Shown piece after piece: positions 11,246-18,990 of a stretch of 64,000 nt of DNA; the stretch's first letter is position 1, and every line of letters begins with the position of its first letter. The notes below the pieces were generated by a model that was given only the letters and a program-made list of their open reading frames with translations, was not told the origin of the DNA and did not search any database. Source of the DNA: Streptomyces sp. H27-H5. GTDB lineage: Bacteria > Actinomycetota > Actinomycetes > Streptomycetales > Streptomycetaceae. The stretch covers positions 1-64,000 of the forward strand of contig NZ_JAPNLK010000008.1 in assembly GCF_026627505.1 (NCBI RefSeq), in the 5' to 3' direction. A program made the position numbers and the translations under genes.

Positions 11246-11506
11246 CTTGTCCGGGCGGTCGGGTATCGGCCAGGCAGGTGACGGTGAGGTCTCAACTCGG
11301 AAAAGCCGGGGCAGATACTTGTGCACGATCTTGCTCACCCGAGCGGAAGTGGACTATACCTGTGCCCGTCCGGACCACCGCGAAACGAGCGGCCCCGGAC
11401 CGGGGGACGGCGGGGACCTGCGGCGATGTCCGCATGCACGGCTACCGCTTGCGGCTGCCGTTTTCCCTTCCTCCTTCACACTCCTGACGAAGGCGAGGAC
11501 TTGAGC
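11246..11506. other. ngcEFG promoter region
   Basis: There is no gene between the acnA terminator and the ngcE start. The stretch holds the DasR-like site at 11348 and must hold the ngc promoter. The run TTTTCCCTTCCTCCTTC at 11461-11477 is pyrimidine-rich. Confidence 0.5.
11348..11363. promoter_or_regulatory. DasR-responsive element (dre) candidate before ngcE
   Basis: AGTGGACTATACCTGT matches the dre consensus A(G/C)TGGTCTAGACCA(G/C)T at 13 of 16 positions by my count. DasR is the GntR-family GlcNAc-sensing regulator of Streptomyces that controls chitin and GlcNAc uptake genes, so its presence before a chitobiose importer makes sense. Binding has not been shown here. Confidence 0.55.
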
Positions 11507-12958
11507 ATGGGATCCACCTCCGCCCACGGCGAGAACAGCACCGGTGACGGCCTCGGCCGCCGGGACCTGATCAAGCGCTCCGCGGCACTCGGCCTGATCG
11601 CCGTACCGACGATGAGCTTCCTGTCCGCCTGCGCCTCCGGCGGTGAGGAGGCTCCCGAGGGCGGCGCTCCCAAGGGCGCGGTCACCAAGGAGAACCCCTT
11701 CGGCGTGGCCAAGGGCAGCAAGATGGACGTCGTCGTCTTCAAGGGCGGATTCGGTGACGACTACGCGAAGGCCTGGGAAGCGGCCTTCGACAAGAAGTGG
11801 GGCACCACCAGCACCCACCTCGGCACGCAGGAGATCACCGCCAAGCTCCAGCCGCGCTTCAACGGCGGCAACCCGCCGGACGTCGTCGACGACTCCGGCG
11901 CCCAGCAGATCAAGATCGACGTCCTCGCCAAGGGCGGTCAGCTCGCCGACCTCACCCAGGTGCTCGACTCGCCCTCGCTCGACGACCCGAGCAAGAAGGT
12001 GCGCGACCTCCTCATCGCCGGCACCGTCGAACAGGGCACCCAGGGCGGCAAGTTCGTCGCCCTCAACTACGTCTACACCGTGTTCGGCCTCTGGTACTCC
12101 GGCAAGCTCTTCAAGGAGAAGGGCTGGACCGAGCCCAAGACCTGGGACGAGTTCCTCGCGGTCTGCACCAAGGCCAAGGAGGCCGGCATCGGCGGCCTCG
12201 CCCACCAGGGCAAGTTCCCGTACTACATCAACGTCGTCATCATGGACCTGATCGCCAAGAAGGGCGGCCTGGACGCCATGAAGGCGATCGACAACCTCGA
12301 ACCGAACGCGTTCGAGGGCAACCCGGCCGCCCTCGCCGCGGTCGAGGCGGTGTACGAGGTGGTGGAGAAGGGCCTCCTGATGCCGGGCACCAACGGCCTC
12401 ACCCACACGGAGTCCCAGACGGCCTGGAACCAGTACAAGGCCGCCTTCATCCCCTCCGGCTCCTGGCTGGAGAACGAGCAGCTCAAGCAGACCCCCGAGG
12501 ACTTCGACATGAAGTTCCTCCCGGTCCCGGTGCTCGCGGACAGCAAGCTGCCCTTCGAGGCGATCCGCGCCGGCGCCGGCGAGCCGTTCATCGTCCCGGA
12601 GAAGGCCGCGAACAAGGCCGGCGGCCTGGAGTTCCTCCGCTCGATGCTGTCCCGCGAGTGGTCCACCCTCTTCGCCCAGCAGGCCAACTCCCTCACCGTC
12701 GTCAAGGACGGCGTGGACCCGAACGTGAAGCTGCGCCCGGGCACCCAGTCGGCCGTCGGCGCCCTCAAGGGAGCCGGCACCAACACGTTCAACTACCTGT
12801 ACCCCGACTGGTACAGCGAGATGGACGCCGAGATCCAGAACGCCTCCAACGAGCTGATGGCCAAGCGCATCCAGCCCAAGGAGTGGATCAAGCGGGCCCA
12901 GGCCGCGGTCGACAAGGCCGCCAAGACCCCGAACGCCAAGAACAACAAGCGCAGCTGA
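11507..12958 (+). CDS. ngcE: ABC transporter substrate-binding lipoprotein for GlcNAc/diacetylchitobiose
   Basis: A 483-residue extracellular solute-binding protein (family 1, sugar type). The N-terminus joins a twin-arginine motif (GRRDLIKRSA) with a lipobox LSAC (Cys42), so it is probably exported by Tat and lipid-anchored outside the membrane. The two permeases follow 43 bases later. The set matches the known NgcEFG system that takes up N-acetylglucosamine and N,N'-diacetylchitobiose in Streptomyces. No ATPase gene lies in the operon; such systems borrow the shared ATPase MsiK. The ATG at 11507 is used; the ribosome site is weak (AGGCGAGG). Confidence 0.9.
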   Translation: MGSTSAHGENSTGDGLGRRDLIKRSAALGLIAVPTMSFLSACASGGEEAPEGGAPKGAVTKENPFGVAKGSKMDVVVFKGGFGDDYAKAWEAAFDKKWGTTSTHLGTQEITAKLQPRFNGGNPPDVVDDSGAQQIKIDVLAKGGQLADLTQVLDSPSLDDPSKKVRDLLIAGTVEQGTQGGKFVALNYVYTVFGLWYSGKLFKEKGWTEPKTWDEFLAVCTKAKEAGIGGLAHQGKFPYYINVVIMDLIAKKGGLDAMKAIDNLEPNAFEGNPAALAAVEAVYEVVEKGLLMPGTNGLTHTESQTAWNQYKAAFIPSGSWLENEQLKQTPEDFDMKFLPVPVLADSKLPFEAIRAGAGEPFIVPEKAANKAGGLEFLRSMLSREWSTLFAQQANSLTVVKDGVDPNVKLRPGTQSAVGALKGAGTNTFNYLYPDWYSEMDAEIQNASNELMAKRIQPKEWIKRAQAAVDKAAKTPNAKNNKRS

Positions 12959-13001
12959 CACCGCGTCCACCGGTCACCCGGCACCTCCAGGGACGGACAC
13001 C

Positions 13002-13946
13002 ATGAGCCAAGTAGCCCAGAGCAGGGGAAGGCTCGGTTTCATCACCGGCTTCCTCGTCCTGCCTCTCGCGCTGTATCTGACCTTTGTCATCTGGCCGTAC
13101 ATCCAGACGTTCGGCTACTCCTTCACCGACTGGTCGGGCCAGTCGCCGACGTTCCGGTTCGTCGGCGTCGAGAACTACACGGCCCTGATGAAGGACGAGG
13201 TCTTCCGAGGCGCCCTGTGGCACAACCTGCTGCTCCTGGTGTTCGTCCCGACGATCACCATCCTGCTGTCCCTGTTCTTCGCCTTCATGCTGAACGCGGG
13301 CGGCCGCGGCGGGGCCGGCGGGGTCAAGGGCGTCCGCGGGTCGGCCTTCTACAAGGTGGTCTACTTCTTCCCGCAGGTCCTCTCCCTCGCCATCCTCGCG
13401 GTGCTCTTCGGCGCCGTGTACCGAAGCGACGAGGGCGGCCTCCTCAACGGCTTCCTCACCAAGATCGGCATCGTCGACGCGGCCCGCCCCGTCGAGTGGC
13501 TCAACGAACCCGACCTGGTGCTCTGGTGCCTGCTGATGGTGGTCGTCTGGCACGGCGTCGGCTTCTACCTGGTGCTCTTCTCCGCGGCCATGCAGTCCGT
13601 GCCGAAGGACATCTACGAGGCCGCGCTGCTCGACGGCGCGGGACGCGCCCAGACCTTCTTCAAGGTCACCCTGCCCCTGCTGTGGGACTCTGTGCAGACC
13701 TCCGCGGTCTACCTGGGCATCGCCGCCATGGACATGTTCGTCCTCGTGTCGACCATGACCTCGGGCCAGTTCGGCGGCGGACCCGACCATCACAGCGAGG
13801 TCATGGCCACGGTGCTGATGCGCAACTTCCTCTACTTCGGCAAGAGCGGATACGCCTGCGCCATGGGCGTGGTCATGCTGATCCTGACCATGATCCTTTC
13901 TCTCATCACGCTGCGCGCCACCCGCCGCGAGCGCATCGAGTTCTGA
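13002..13946 (+). CDS. ngcF: ABC sugar transporter permease, MalF-like subunit
   Basis: A 314-residue integral membrane subunit of the chitobiose importer. The first helix is LGFITGFLVLPLALYLTFVI, and the ATPase-contact EAA loop reads YEAALLDGAGRAQTFFKVTLP. It pairs with NgcG, whose gene starts 12 bases after its stop, to form the membrane channel. The ATG at 13002 sits right before the conserved N-terminal segment. Confidence 0.92.
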   Translation: MSQVAQSRGRLGFITGFLVLPLALYLTFVIWPYIQTFGYSFTDWSGQSPTFRFVGVENYTALMKDEVFRGALWHNLLLLVFVPTITILLSLFFAFMLNAGGRGGAGGVKGVRGSAFYKVVYFFPQVLSLAILAVLFGAVYRSDEGGLLNGFLTKIGIVDAARPVEWLNEPDLVLWCLLMVVVWHGVGFYLVLFSAAMQSVPKDIYEAALLDGAGRAQTFFKVTLPLLWDSVQTSAVYLGIAAMDMFVLVSTMTSGQFGGGPDHHSEVMATVLMRNFLYFGKSGYACAMGVVMLILTMILSLITLRATRRERIEF

Positions 13947-13958
13947 GCGGGAGACACG

Positions 13959-14888
13959 ATGACCACAGTGACCAAGACCGCCGGCACGACCGAGGCCGAG
14001 CGGTCCGGCGGAGGCCGACGCGTCAAGAAGGACGGCGGGAGCCCCCCGTCCGAGGGCGTGGCGCTCAATGTCTTCTCGCACGGCTTCCTGGCCGTCTGGG
14101 CGGTGCTGATCGTCCTGCCGCTGGCCTGGCTGATGCTCGGCTCCTTCAAGACCGACTCCCAGATCGGCGGCTCGGCACTCAGTTGGCCCTCGAACTGGCA
14201 CCTCGACGCCTTCTCCCGCGCCTGGGACAAGGGCATCGGCGACTACTTCGCCAACACGATGATCGTGATGGTGTTCTCGGTTCCGCTGACCATGCTGCTC
14301 GGCTCGATGGCGGCGTACGTACTGGCCCGCTACCCCTTCCGGGGGAACCGGATCATCTACTACTTCTTCGTGTCCGGGGCGATGTTCCCCGTGTTCCTGG
14401 CGCTGGTACCGCTGTTCTTCATGGTCAAGCGCCTGGACATGCTGAACACGTACCAGGGCCTGATCATGGTCTACGTCGCCTACTCGATGCCCTTCACCGT
14501 CTTCTTCATGTACTCGTTCTTCCGCACGCTGCCCACGGCGGTGCACGAGGCGGCGGTCATCGACGGGGCCTCCGACACGCGGATCTTCTTCCAGGTGATG
14601 CTGCCGATGGCCAAGCCCGGCCTGATCAGCGTCGGGATATTCAATGTCCTGGGCCAGTGGAACCAGTACATCCTGCCCTCGGTGCTCATGCAGCCCCAGA
14701 GCGGATCGGACCCCGAGCGCTACATGCTCACCCAGGGCCTGATCCAACTCCAGTACCAGATGGGCTACGAGACGGACCTGCCGGTGCTGTTCGCCGGCGT
14801 GACCATCGCGATGATCCCGATGCTGGTGGTCTACCTGTCCTTCCAGCGGCAGATCCAGGCCGGCCTGACCTCCGCCACCCTCAAGTAG
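13959..14888 (+). CDS. ngcG: ABC sugar transporter permease, MalG-like subunit
   Basis: A 309-residue second permease of the chitobiose importer. After a hydrophilic N-terminus of about 40 residues come six predicted helices. The EAA loop reads HEAAVIDGASDTRIFFQVMLP. Its last codons overlap the stop of the convergent MgtC gene by 8 bases (14881-14888), leaving no room for a terminator between them. Confidence 0.92.
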   Translation: MTTVTKTAGTTEAERSGGGRRVKKDGGSPPSEGVALNVFSHGFLAVWAVLIVLPLAWLMLGSFKTDSQIGGSALSWPSNWHLDAFSRAWDKGIGDYFANTMIVMVFSVPLTMLLGSMAAYVLARYPFRGNRIIYYFFVSGAMFPVFLALVPLFFMVKRLDMLNTYQGLIMVYVAYSMPFTVFFMYSFFRTLPTAVHEAAVIDGASDTRIFFQVMLPMAKPGLISVGIFNVLGQWNQYILPSVLMQPQSGSDPERYMLTQGLIQLQYQMGYETDLPVLFAGVTIAMIPMLVVYLSFQRQIQAGLTSATLK

Positions 14889-15603
14889 CGGGGTCCGGGA
14901 CCACCGACCAGCCGGCCGCCGAGACCGAGGGGTCGAGCGAGAGGGTGCTGACCGCGTCCTCCAACGCCCGACCCCCCTCGCCCTCGGCGGTCAGCAGCGC
15001 GGACACCGTCACCCGACCCGGCACCGGGCCGTCCTGGCTGCGGATCGAGCGCAGCTGGTAGCCGGGCCGGGCCAGGGCGTCGACCACGCGGCGGCGGATG
15101 TGGGCCTCTTCCTCCTCCAGGCACACGGCCTCGAAGTGGAAGTCGGTGGCCACCTCCGCCCCACCGCGCGGCTCCCGGTCCAGGCGCCGACCCAGCGGGC
15201 GCAGCAGGAGGTTGGCCCCCACCACGCCCACCGTGCCGAAGGCGGCCAGGACGAACATCCCGGTCCCGGCCAGGCAGCCCACCGCCGCCGAACACCACAG
15301 GGTGGCGGCCGTGTTCAAGCCCCGAACGCTCAGCCCGTCGCGCATGATCACGCCGGCGCCGAGGAAGCCGATCCCCGACACGATCTGGGCCGCGACCCGC
15401 GAGCCGTCGTACTGCACCTCGGAGACGGTGCCCATGAACCCGTACTGCGAGAGCAGCACGAACAGCGCCGCCCCGCCCGCCACGAGGGCGTTGGTCCGCA
15501 GGCCTGCCATCCGGGCCCGCCACTGACGTTCCAGGCCGATCGCCGCCCCGAATCCGAGCGCGGCGGCCAGGTGCCCGGCCATCTCCCATTCGTCGAGCGC
15601 CAT
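14881..15603 (-). CDS. MgtC/SapB-family membrane protein
   Basis: A 240-residue inner-membrane protein. The N-terminal half has four to five helices with the MgtC signatures GFGAAIGLERQWR, GIGFLGAGVIMR and GLNTAATLWCSAAVG. The C-terminal cytosolic part (about residues 150-240) resembles the ACT-like domain of long MgtC proteins. MgtC proteins act in low-Mg2+ survival and, in some bacteria, restrain the F-type ATPase. The gene lies 81 bases downstream of mgtA on the same strand and is probably co-transcribed with it. The start is the ATG at 15603 behind GGGAGGGGAGGG. Confidence 0.9.
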   Translation of the reverse strand: MALDEWEMAGHLAAALGFGAAIGLERQWRARMAGLRTNALVAGGAALFVLLSQYGFMGTVSEVQYDGSRVAAQIVSGIGFLGAGVIMRDGLSVRGLNTAATLWCSAAVGCLAGTGMFVLAAFGTVGVVGANLLLRPLGRRLDREPRGGAEVATDFHFEAVCLEEEEAHIRRRVVDALARPGYQLRSIRSQDGPVPGRVTVSALLTAEGEGGRALEDAVSTLSLDPSVSAAGWSVVPDPAT

Positions 15604-15684
15604 GTGCCCTCCCCTCCCTCGGTTGTGCGGATTCCTGCGGTCGTGTCGATCCCCGGGGCGTGTCGAACCCCCTGATCGTGTCGA

Positions 15685-18402
15685 TCAGAGCCAGGTGCCG
15701 AAGCGGCGGATGTACCAGGTCTTCACGACCTGGGTGAGCGTGCAGTACGCGAGGAGTACGCCGATCAGCCAGGGGAAGTACCCGGCCGGCAGGGCCACGA
15801 AGCCCAGCGAGCCGGCCAGCGGGGAGAAGGGCAGCCAGAGCCCGGTCAGCACCGCGAGGACGGTCATCACCATCACCGGCCACGAGGCGCGGGACTGGAT
15901 GAAGGGGATCTTCCGGGTGCGGATCATGTGGACGATCAGGGTCTGCGACAGCAGCCCCTCGATGAACCAGCCGGACTGGAAGAGCGCCTGCCCGGCCTCG
16001 CTGTTCGCGCCGAAGACGTGCCACATGATCAGGAACATCGAGATGTCGAAGATCGAGCTGACGGGGCCGATGGTCACCATGAAGCGGCCGATGCCCTTGG
16101 CGTCCCAGTTGCGGGGCTTGCGCAGGTACTCCTCGTCCATCCGGTCCCACGGGGTCGCCAGCTGCGAGATGTCGTAGACCAGGTTCTGTACCAGCAGCAT
16201 GATCGCGAGCATCGGCTGGAACGGGATGAACGCGCTCGCGACCAGCACCGAGAAGACGTTGCCGAAGTTCGAGGACGCGGTCATCTTGATGTACTTGATC
16301 GTGTTGCCGAAGGTGGTCCGGCCCTGGATCACACCCTGCTCCAGGACGGTCAGGTCCTTCTCCAGCAGGATGATGTCCGCCGACTCCTTCGCGATGTCGA
16401 CGGCGGTGTCCACCGAGATGCCGACGTCGGCGTCGCGCAGCGCGGCGGCGTCGTTGATGCCGTCCCCGAGGAAGCCGACGGTGTGACCGTCCGCCTGCAG
16501 GGCCCGTACGATCCGGGCCTTCTGGACCGGGTTGACCCTCGCGAAGACCGTCGTACGGGCGGCCGTCGCGCGCAGGCCGGCGTCGTCCAGGGTGTCGATC
16601 TCGGTACCGAGCACCACGCGCCCGACGTCGAGGCCGACGTCCGCGCAGACCCGCGCCGCGACCAGGTCGTTGTCCCCGGTGACCACCTTGACCTCGATGC
16701 CCTTGTCGGCGAGGGCCCGCAGGGCCCGGGCCGCGTCGGCCTTCGGCGGGTCGAGGAAGGCGAGGAAGCCGACCAGGGTCAGCCCGTGCTCGTCGGCGAC
16801 CGTGTAGGTGTCGCGCGGGCCGACGAACGTACGGGTGGCGACGGCCAGGACGCGCAGGCCCCGACGGTTGTTGTCCTCGGCGATCCGGGTGACGCGGCCA
16901 CGCAGCGCCTCGGTCAGCTCGACCCGCTCGCCGCGGTCCGTCATGTGGGTGCACAGGGACAGGACTTCCTCGACCGCGCCCTTGGTGACCAGGACGTGCT
17001 CGGCGCGGGCGCCGCCCACGATGCCGTTGCGGTTCAGCACCACGGACATCCGGCGCCTGGCGAAGTCGAAGGGGATCTCGTCGACCATCGAGAACCGTGC
17101 GTCGACGACAACCTCCTCGGCCTCGTCGACGCGGTCGATGACCGCCCGGTCCATGAGGTTCCTCAGGCCCGTCTGGAAGTGCGCGTTGAGGTAGCCGTAC
17201 TCCAGGACCTCGCCGTCCTCGTCGCCGTGCACGTCGAGGTAGCGGTCCAGGACGATCCGGTCCTCGGTGAGGGTGCCGGTCTTGTCCGTGCACAGCACGT
17301 CCATCGCGCCCAGGTTCTGGATCGCGTTGAGCCGCTTGACGACCACCTTGCGCCGGGACATGGCGACCGCGCCGCGCGCCAGGTTGGCGGAGACGACCAT
17401 CGGCAGCATCTCGGGGGTCAGGCCCACCGCGACGGCGATGCCGAAGAGGAACGCCTCGTCCCAGTCGCCCTTGGTGAAGCCGTTGATCATGAAGACCACG
17501 GGGACCATGACCAGCATGAAGCGGATCAGCAGGAAGCTGACCTTGCGCACCCCGGTGTCGAAGTTGGTCTGCGGGCGTTCGCCGACGAGGGAGCCGGCCA
17601 TCGAACCGAACCAGGTGTCGGCGCCGGTGGCGACGACGACCCCGGTGGCGGTGCCGGAGGTGACCGAGGTGCCCATCAGGACCAGGTTGTCGGCCTCGAC
17701 GGGGTCGCGCGTCAGCGTCTGACCGGGGTCGTCCGCGCGGGTGTCGGCCTTGGCCACCGGCAACGACTCGCCGGACAGGGCGGCCTGGGAGACCATCAGG
17801 TCCTTGGAGGTGACGAGCCGCAGGTCGGCCGGGATGAGGTCGCCGGCGGCCAGCCTGACCAGGTCGCCCGGGACCACCTGGTCCATGGGCACCTCGAAGG
17901 TGGTCGGGGCCGAGCCCCCGCCGGCGCGGCGCTGCACCGCGCAGGTGGTGGTGACGAGCTTCTTCAGCGCGTCGGCGGCCCGGCCGGAACGGAACTCCTG
18001 CCAGAACCGCAGCAGTCCGCTGATGCCGATCATCACGGAGAGGATGACGACGCCCGGGTCGGCCGGGTCCTGCCAGTACATGATCCCGGCCAGGAAGAGG
18101 AGGACGGCGATGAAGGGGTTGGCGTACGCCTTCGCCAACTGCGCGTACCAGCGCGGGGCGCGCTCCCGGGCGACCACGTTGGGGCCGTGTCGCTCCAGGC
18201 GCAGGGAGACCTCGTCGTGGGTGAGGCCGTGGCGGCCGGCGGACAGGTCCCGCAGGACCTGGCCGCCGGGGCGGGCGCTGAGGTCGGCGAGCCGTTCGCC
18301 GGCGAGACGGGTGCGCGCCTCCAACTCGGCGCTCTTGCGTTCGCGGCGGGCCCGGCCCGGCGGTGCGAGCTTCGTCGGGGTGCGCGGGGTGAGCATGGTC
18401 AT
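15685..18402 (-). CDS. mgtA: Mg2+-importing P-type ATPase (P3B, MgtA)
   Basis: A 905-residue plasma-membrane pump that uses ATP to bring Mg2+ into the cell. The phosphorylated aspartate is Asp373 in CTDKTGTLTEDR. The actuator motif reads SGESLPVAK, the hinge is VTGDNDLVAARV and the late P-domain motif is LGDGINDAAALRDADVGIS. About ten membrane segments and the usual N-terminal cation-ATPase domain are present. I chose the ATG at 18402 because GGAGGTGA lies 5 bases ahead. It is preceded by a leader of more than 300 bases with a short leader-peptide frame and two hairpins, suggesting control after transcription starts. The MgtC-family gene follows. Confidence 0.95.
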   Translation of the reverse strand: MTMLTPRTPTKLAPPGRARRERKSAELEARTRLAGERLADLSARPGGQVLRDLSAGRHGLTHDEVSLRLERHGPNVVARERAPRWYAQLAKAYANPFIAVLLFLAGIMYWQDPADPGVVILSVMIGISGLLRFWQEFRSGRAADALKKLVTTTCAVQRRAGGGSAPTTFEVPMDQVVPGDLVRLAAGDLIPADLRLVTSKDLMVSQAALSGESLPVAKADTRADDPGQTLTRDPVEADNLVLMGTSVTSGTATGVVVATGADTWFGSMAGSLVGERPQTNFDTGVRKVSFLLIRFMLVMVPVVFMINGFTKGDWDEAFLFGIAVAVGLTPEMLPMVVSANLARGAVAMSRRKVVVKRLNAIQNLGAMDVLCTDKTGTLTEDRIVLDRYLDVHGDEDGEVLEYGYLNAHFQTGLRNLMDRAVIDRVDEAEEVVVDARFSMVDEIPFDFARRRMSVVLNRNGIVGGARAEHVLVTKGAVEEVLSLCTHMTDRGERVELTEALRGRVTRIAEDNNRRGLRVLAVATRTFVGPRDTYTVADEHGLTLVGFLAFLDPPKADAARALRALADKGIEVKVVTGDNDLVAARVCADVGLDVGRVVLGTEIDTLDDAGLRATAARTTVFARVNPVQKARIVRALQADGHTVGFLGDGINDAAALRDADVGISVDTAVDIAKESADIILLEKDLTVLEQGVIQGRTTFGNTIKYIKMTASSNFGNVFSVLVASAFIPFQPMLAIMLLVQNLVYDISQLATPWDRMDEEYLRKPRNWDAKGIGRFMVTIGPVSSIFDISMFLIMWHVFGANSEAGQALFQSGWFIEGLLSQTLIVHMIRTRKIPFIQSRASWPVMVMTVLAVLTGLWLPFSPLAGSLGFVALPAGYFPWLIGVLLAYCTLTQVVKTWYIRRFGTWL

Positions 18403-18641
18403 GGCAATCACCTCCCTCCACGATGTCCGGGCAGCGCGAAGCCGCGCGGTCACGTGGAGTGATCACAGGTCGGTGGGGGGCGGCGCGAAGCGGCCGCGGG
18501 CACACCGAGGGGCATGGATGACGCACATCCGTCGAGGGATCCGGGGATCCGGGACGTGCGGAGGGAAAGGGGCGGCGGGCCGAAGGGTCCGCCGGACACA
18601 CGGAGACGGCGCGGGGGCCGCGGTCGTGCGGAGAGGAAGTG

Positions 18642-18661
18642 GATCAGTCGACGGACTGATC
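18642..18661 (-). promoter_or_regulatory. Hairpin at the end of the mgtA leader peptide
   Basis: A perfect 8-bp stem (GATCAGTC / GACTGATC) with a 4-base loop begins inside the stop codon of the leader frame as read on the minus strand. A ribosome that pauses or ends there would cover or free this stem. That is the geometry of attenuation-type control. Confidence 0.6.
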
Positions 18662-18701
18662 AGCCGGCGAGGGCGCGGCAAGGACTTCGATCGGGACTCA
18701 T
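18660..18701 (-). CDS. Putative mgtA leader peptide (13 residues), MgtL-like
   Basis: ATG to TGA encodes MSPDRSPCRALAG. The ribosome site AAGGAGG (18710-18716) lies 8 bases ahead and is among the strongest in the window, which argues that the frame is translated. The peptide resembles the start of the enterobacterial MgtL leader as I remember it (MEPDPTPLP), with Pro-Asp after residue 2 and Pro at residue 7. Such acidic/proline starts destabilise ribosomes at low Mg2+. The mgtA start lies 257 bases downstream. Function is inferred; the frame could still be chance. Confidence 0.55.
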   Translation of the reverse strand: MSPDRSPCRALAG

Positions 18702-18732
18702 CCCGAACACCTCCTTGCGTAGCGCCGTCACG

Positions 18733-18779
18733 TGAGGCGCCCGGTCCGGCCGGAAAGGCCGCAGAGGATCGGCGCCTCA
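18733..18779 (-). promoter_or_regulatory. Branched hairpin upstream of the mgtA leader peptide
   Basis: A perfect 9-bp outer stem (TGAGGCGCC 18733-18741 with GGCGCCTCA 18771-18779) encloses an inner CGGCC/GGCCG stem. It sits just upstream of the leader frame and could be a sensor element or a promoter-proximal structure. Confidence 0.5.
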
Positions 18780-18990
18780 GCGACCGTAGCACGATGTTGA
18801 GGGGGTTCTTTCATACTTATGACCGGTAGTGGCTGTTTCGTGCTGCGTCAGCCTCTTGACGTGTGGAGGGCCAAAGGCTCGACTTAAGGTTCACAAGTTG
18901 GAGAGACGCCGGGGTCTCGGAGCACACAGCCGCGACTGCCGGCCGGGGGGCGACGGCTCGCCGTCGCTACAGGGCAGGAGTGGATGAGTC

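Larger units (their letters stand above)
18403..18990. other. Divergent regulatory region mgtA / rok7B7
   Basis: 588 bases without an ordinary gene. The mgtA side holds a branched hairpin (18733-18779), a leader peptide (18660-18701) and a second hairpin (18642-18661), then C/T-rich segments before the mgtA start that could serve as Rho loading sites. The rok7B7 side has TTGACG at 18856-18861 as a possible -35 box, with no good -10 box. I found no match to the M-box (ykoK) riboswitch. Confidence 0.5.

Noticed and set aside
15928..18462. An 844-codon open frame antisense to mgtA
   Set aside because: Shadow of a GC-rich gene; composition is Asp/Gly/Val-biased with no domain, and MgtA is certain on the other strand.
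18463..18792. A 109-codon frame in the mgtA leader on the minus strand
   Set aside because: No ribosome site and a Pro/Arg-rich composition with no homology that I recognise. The 13-codon frame in another phase has a far stronger site.
18403..18840. M-box (ykoK) Mg2+ riboswitch before mgtA
   Set aside because: I looked for the conserved M-box core and could not find it. The structure present is different.
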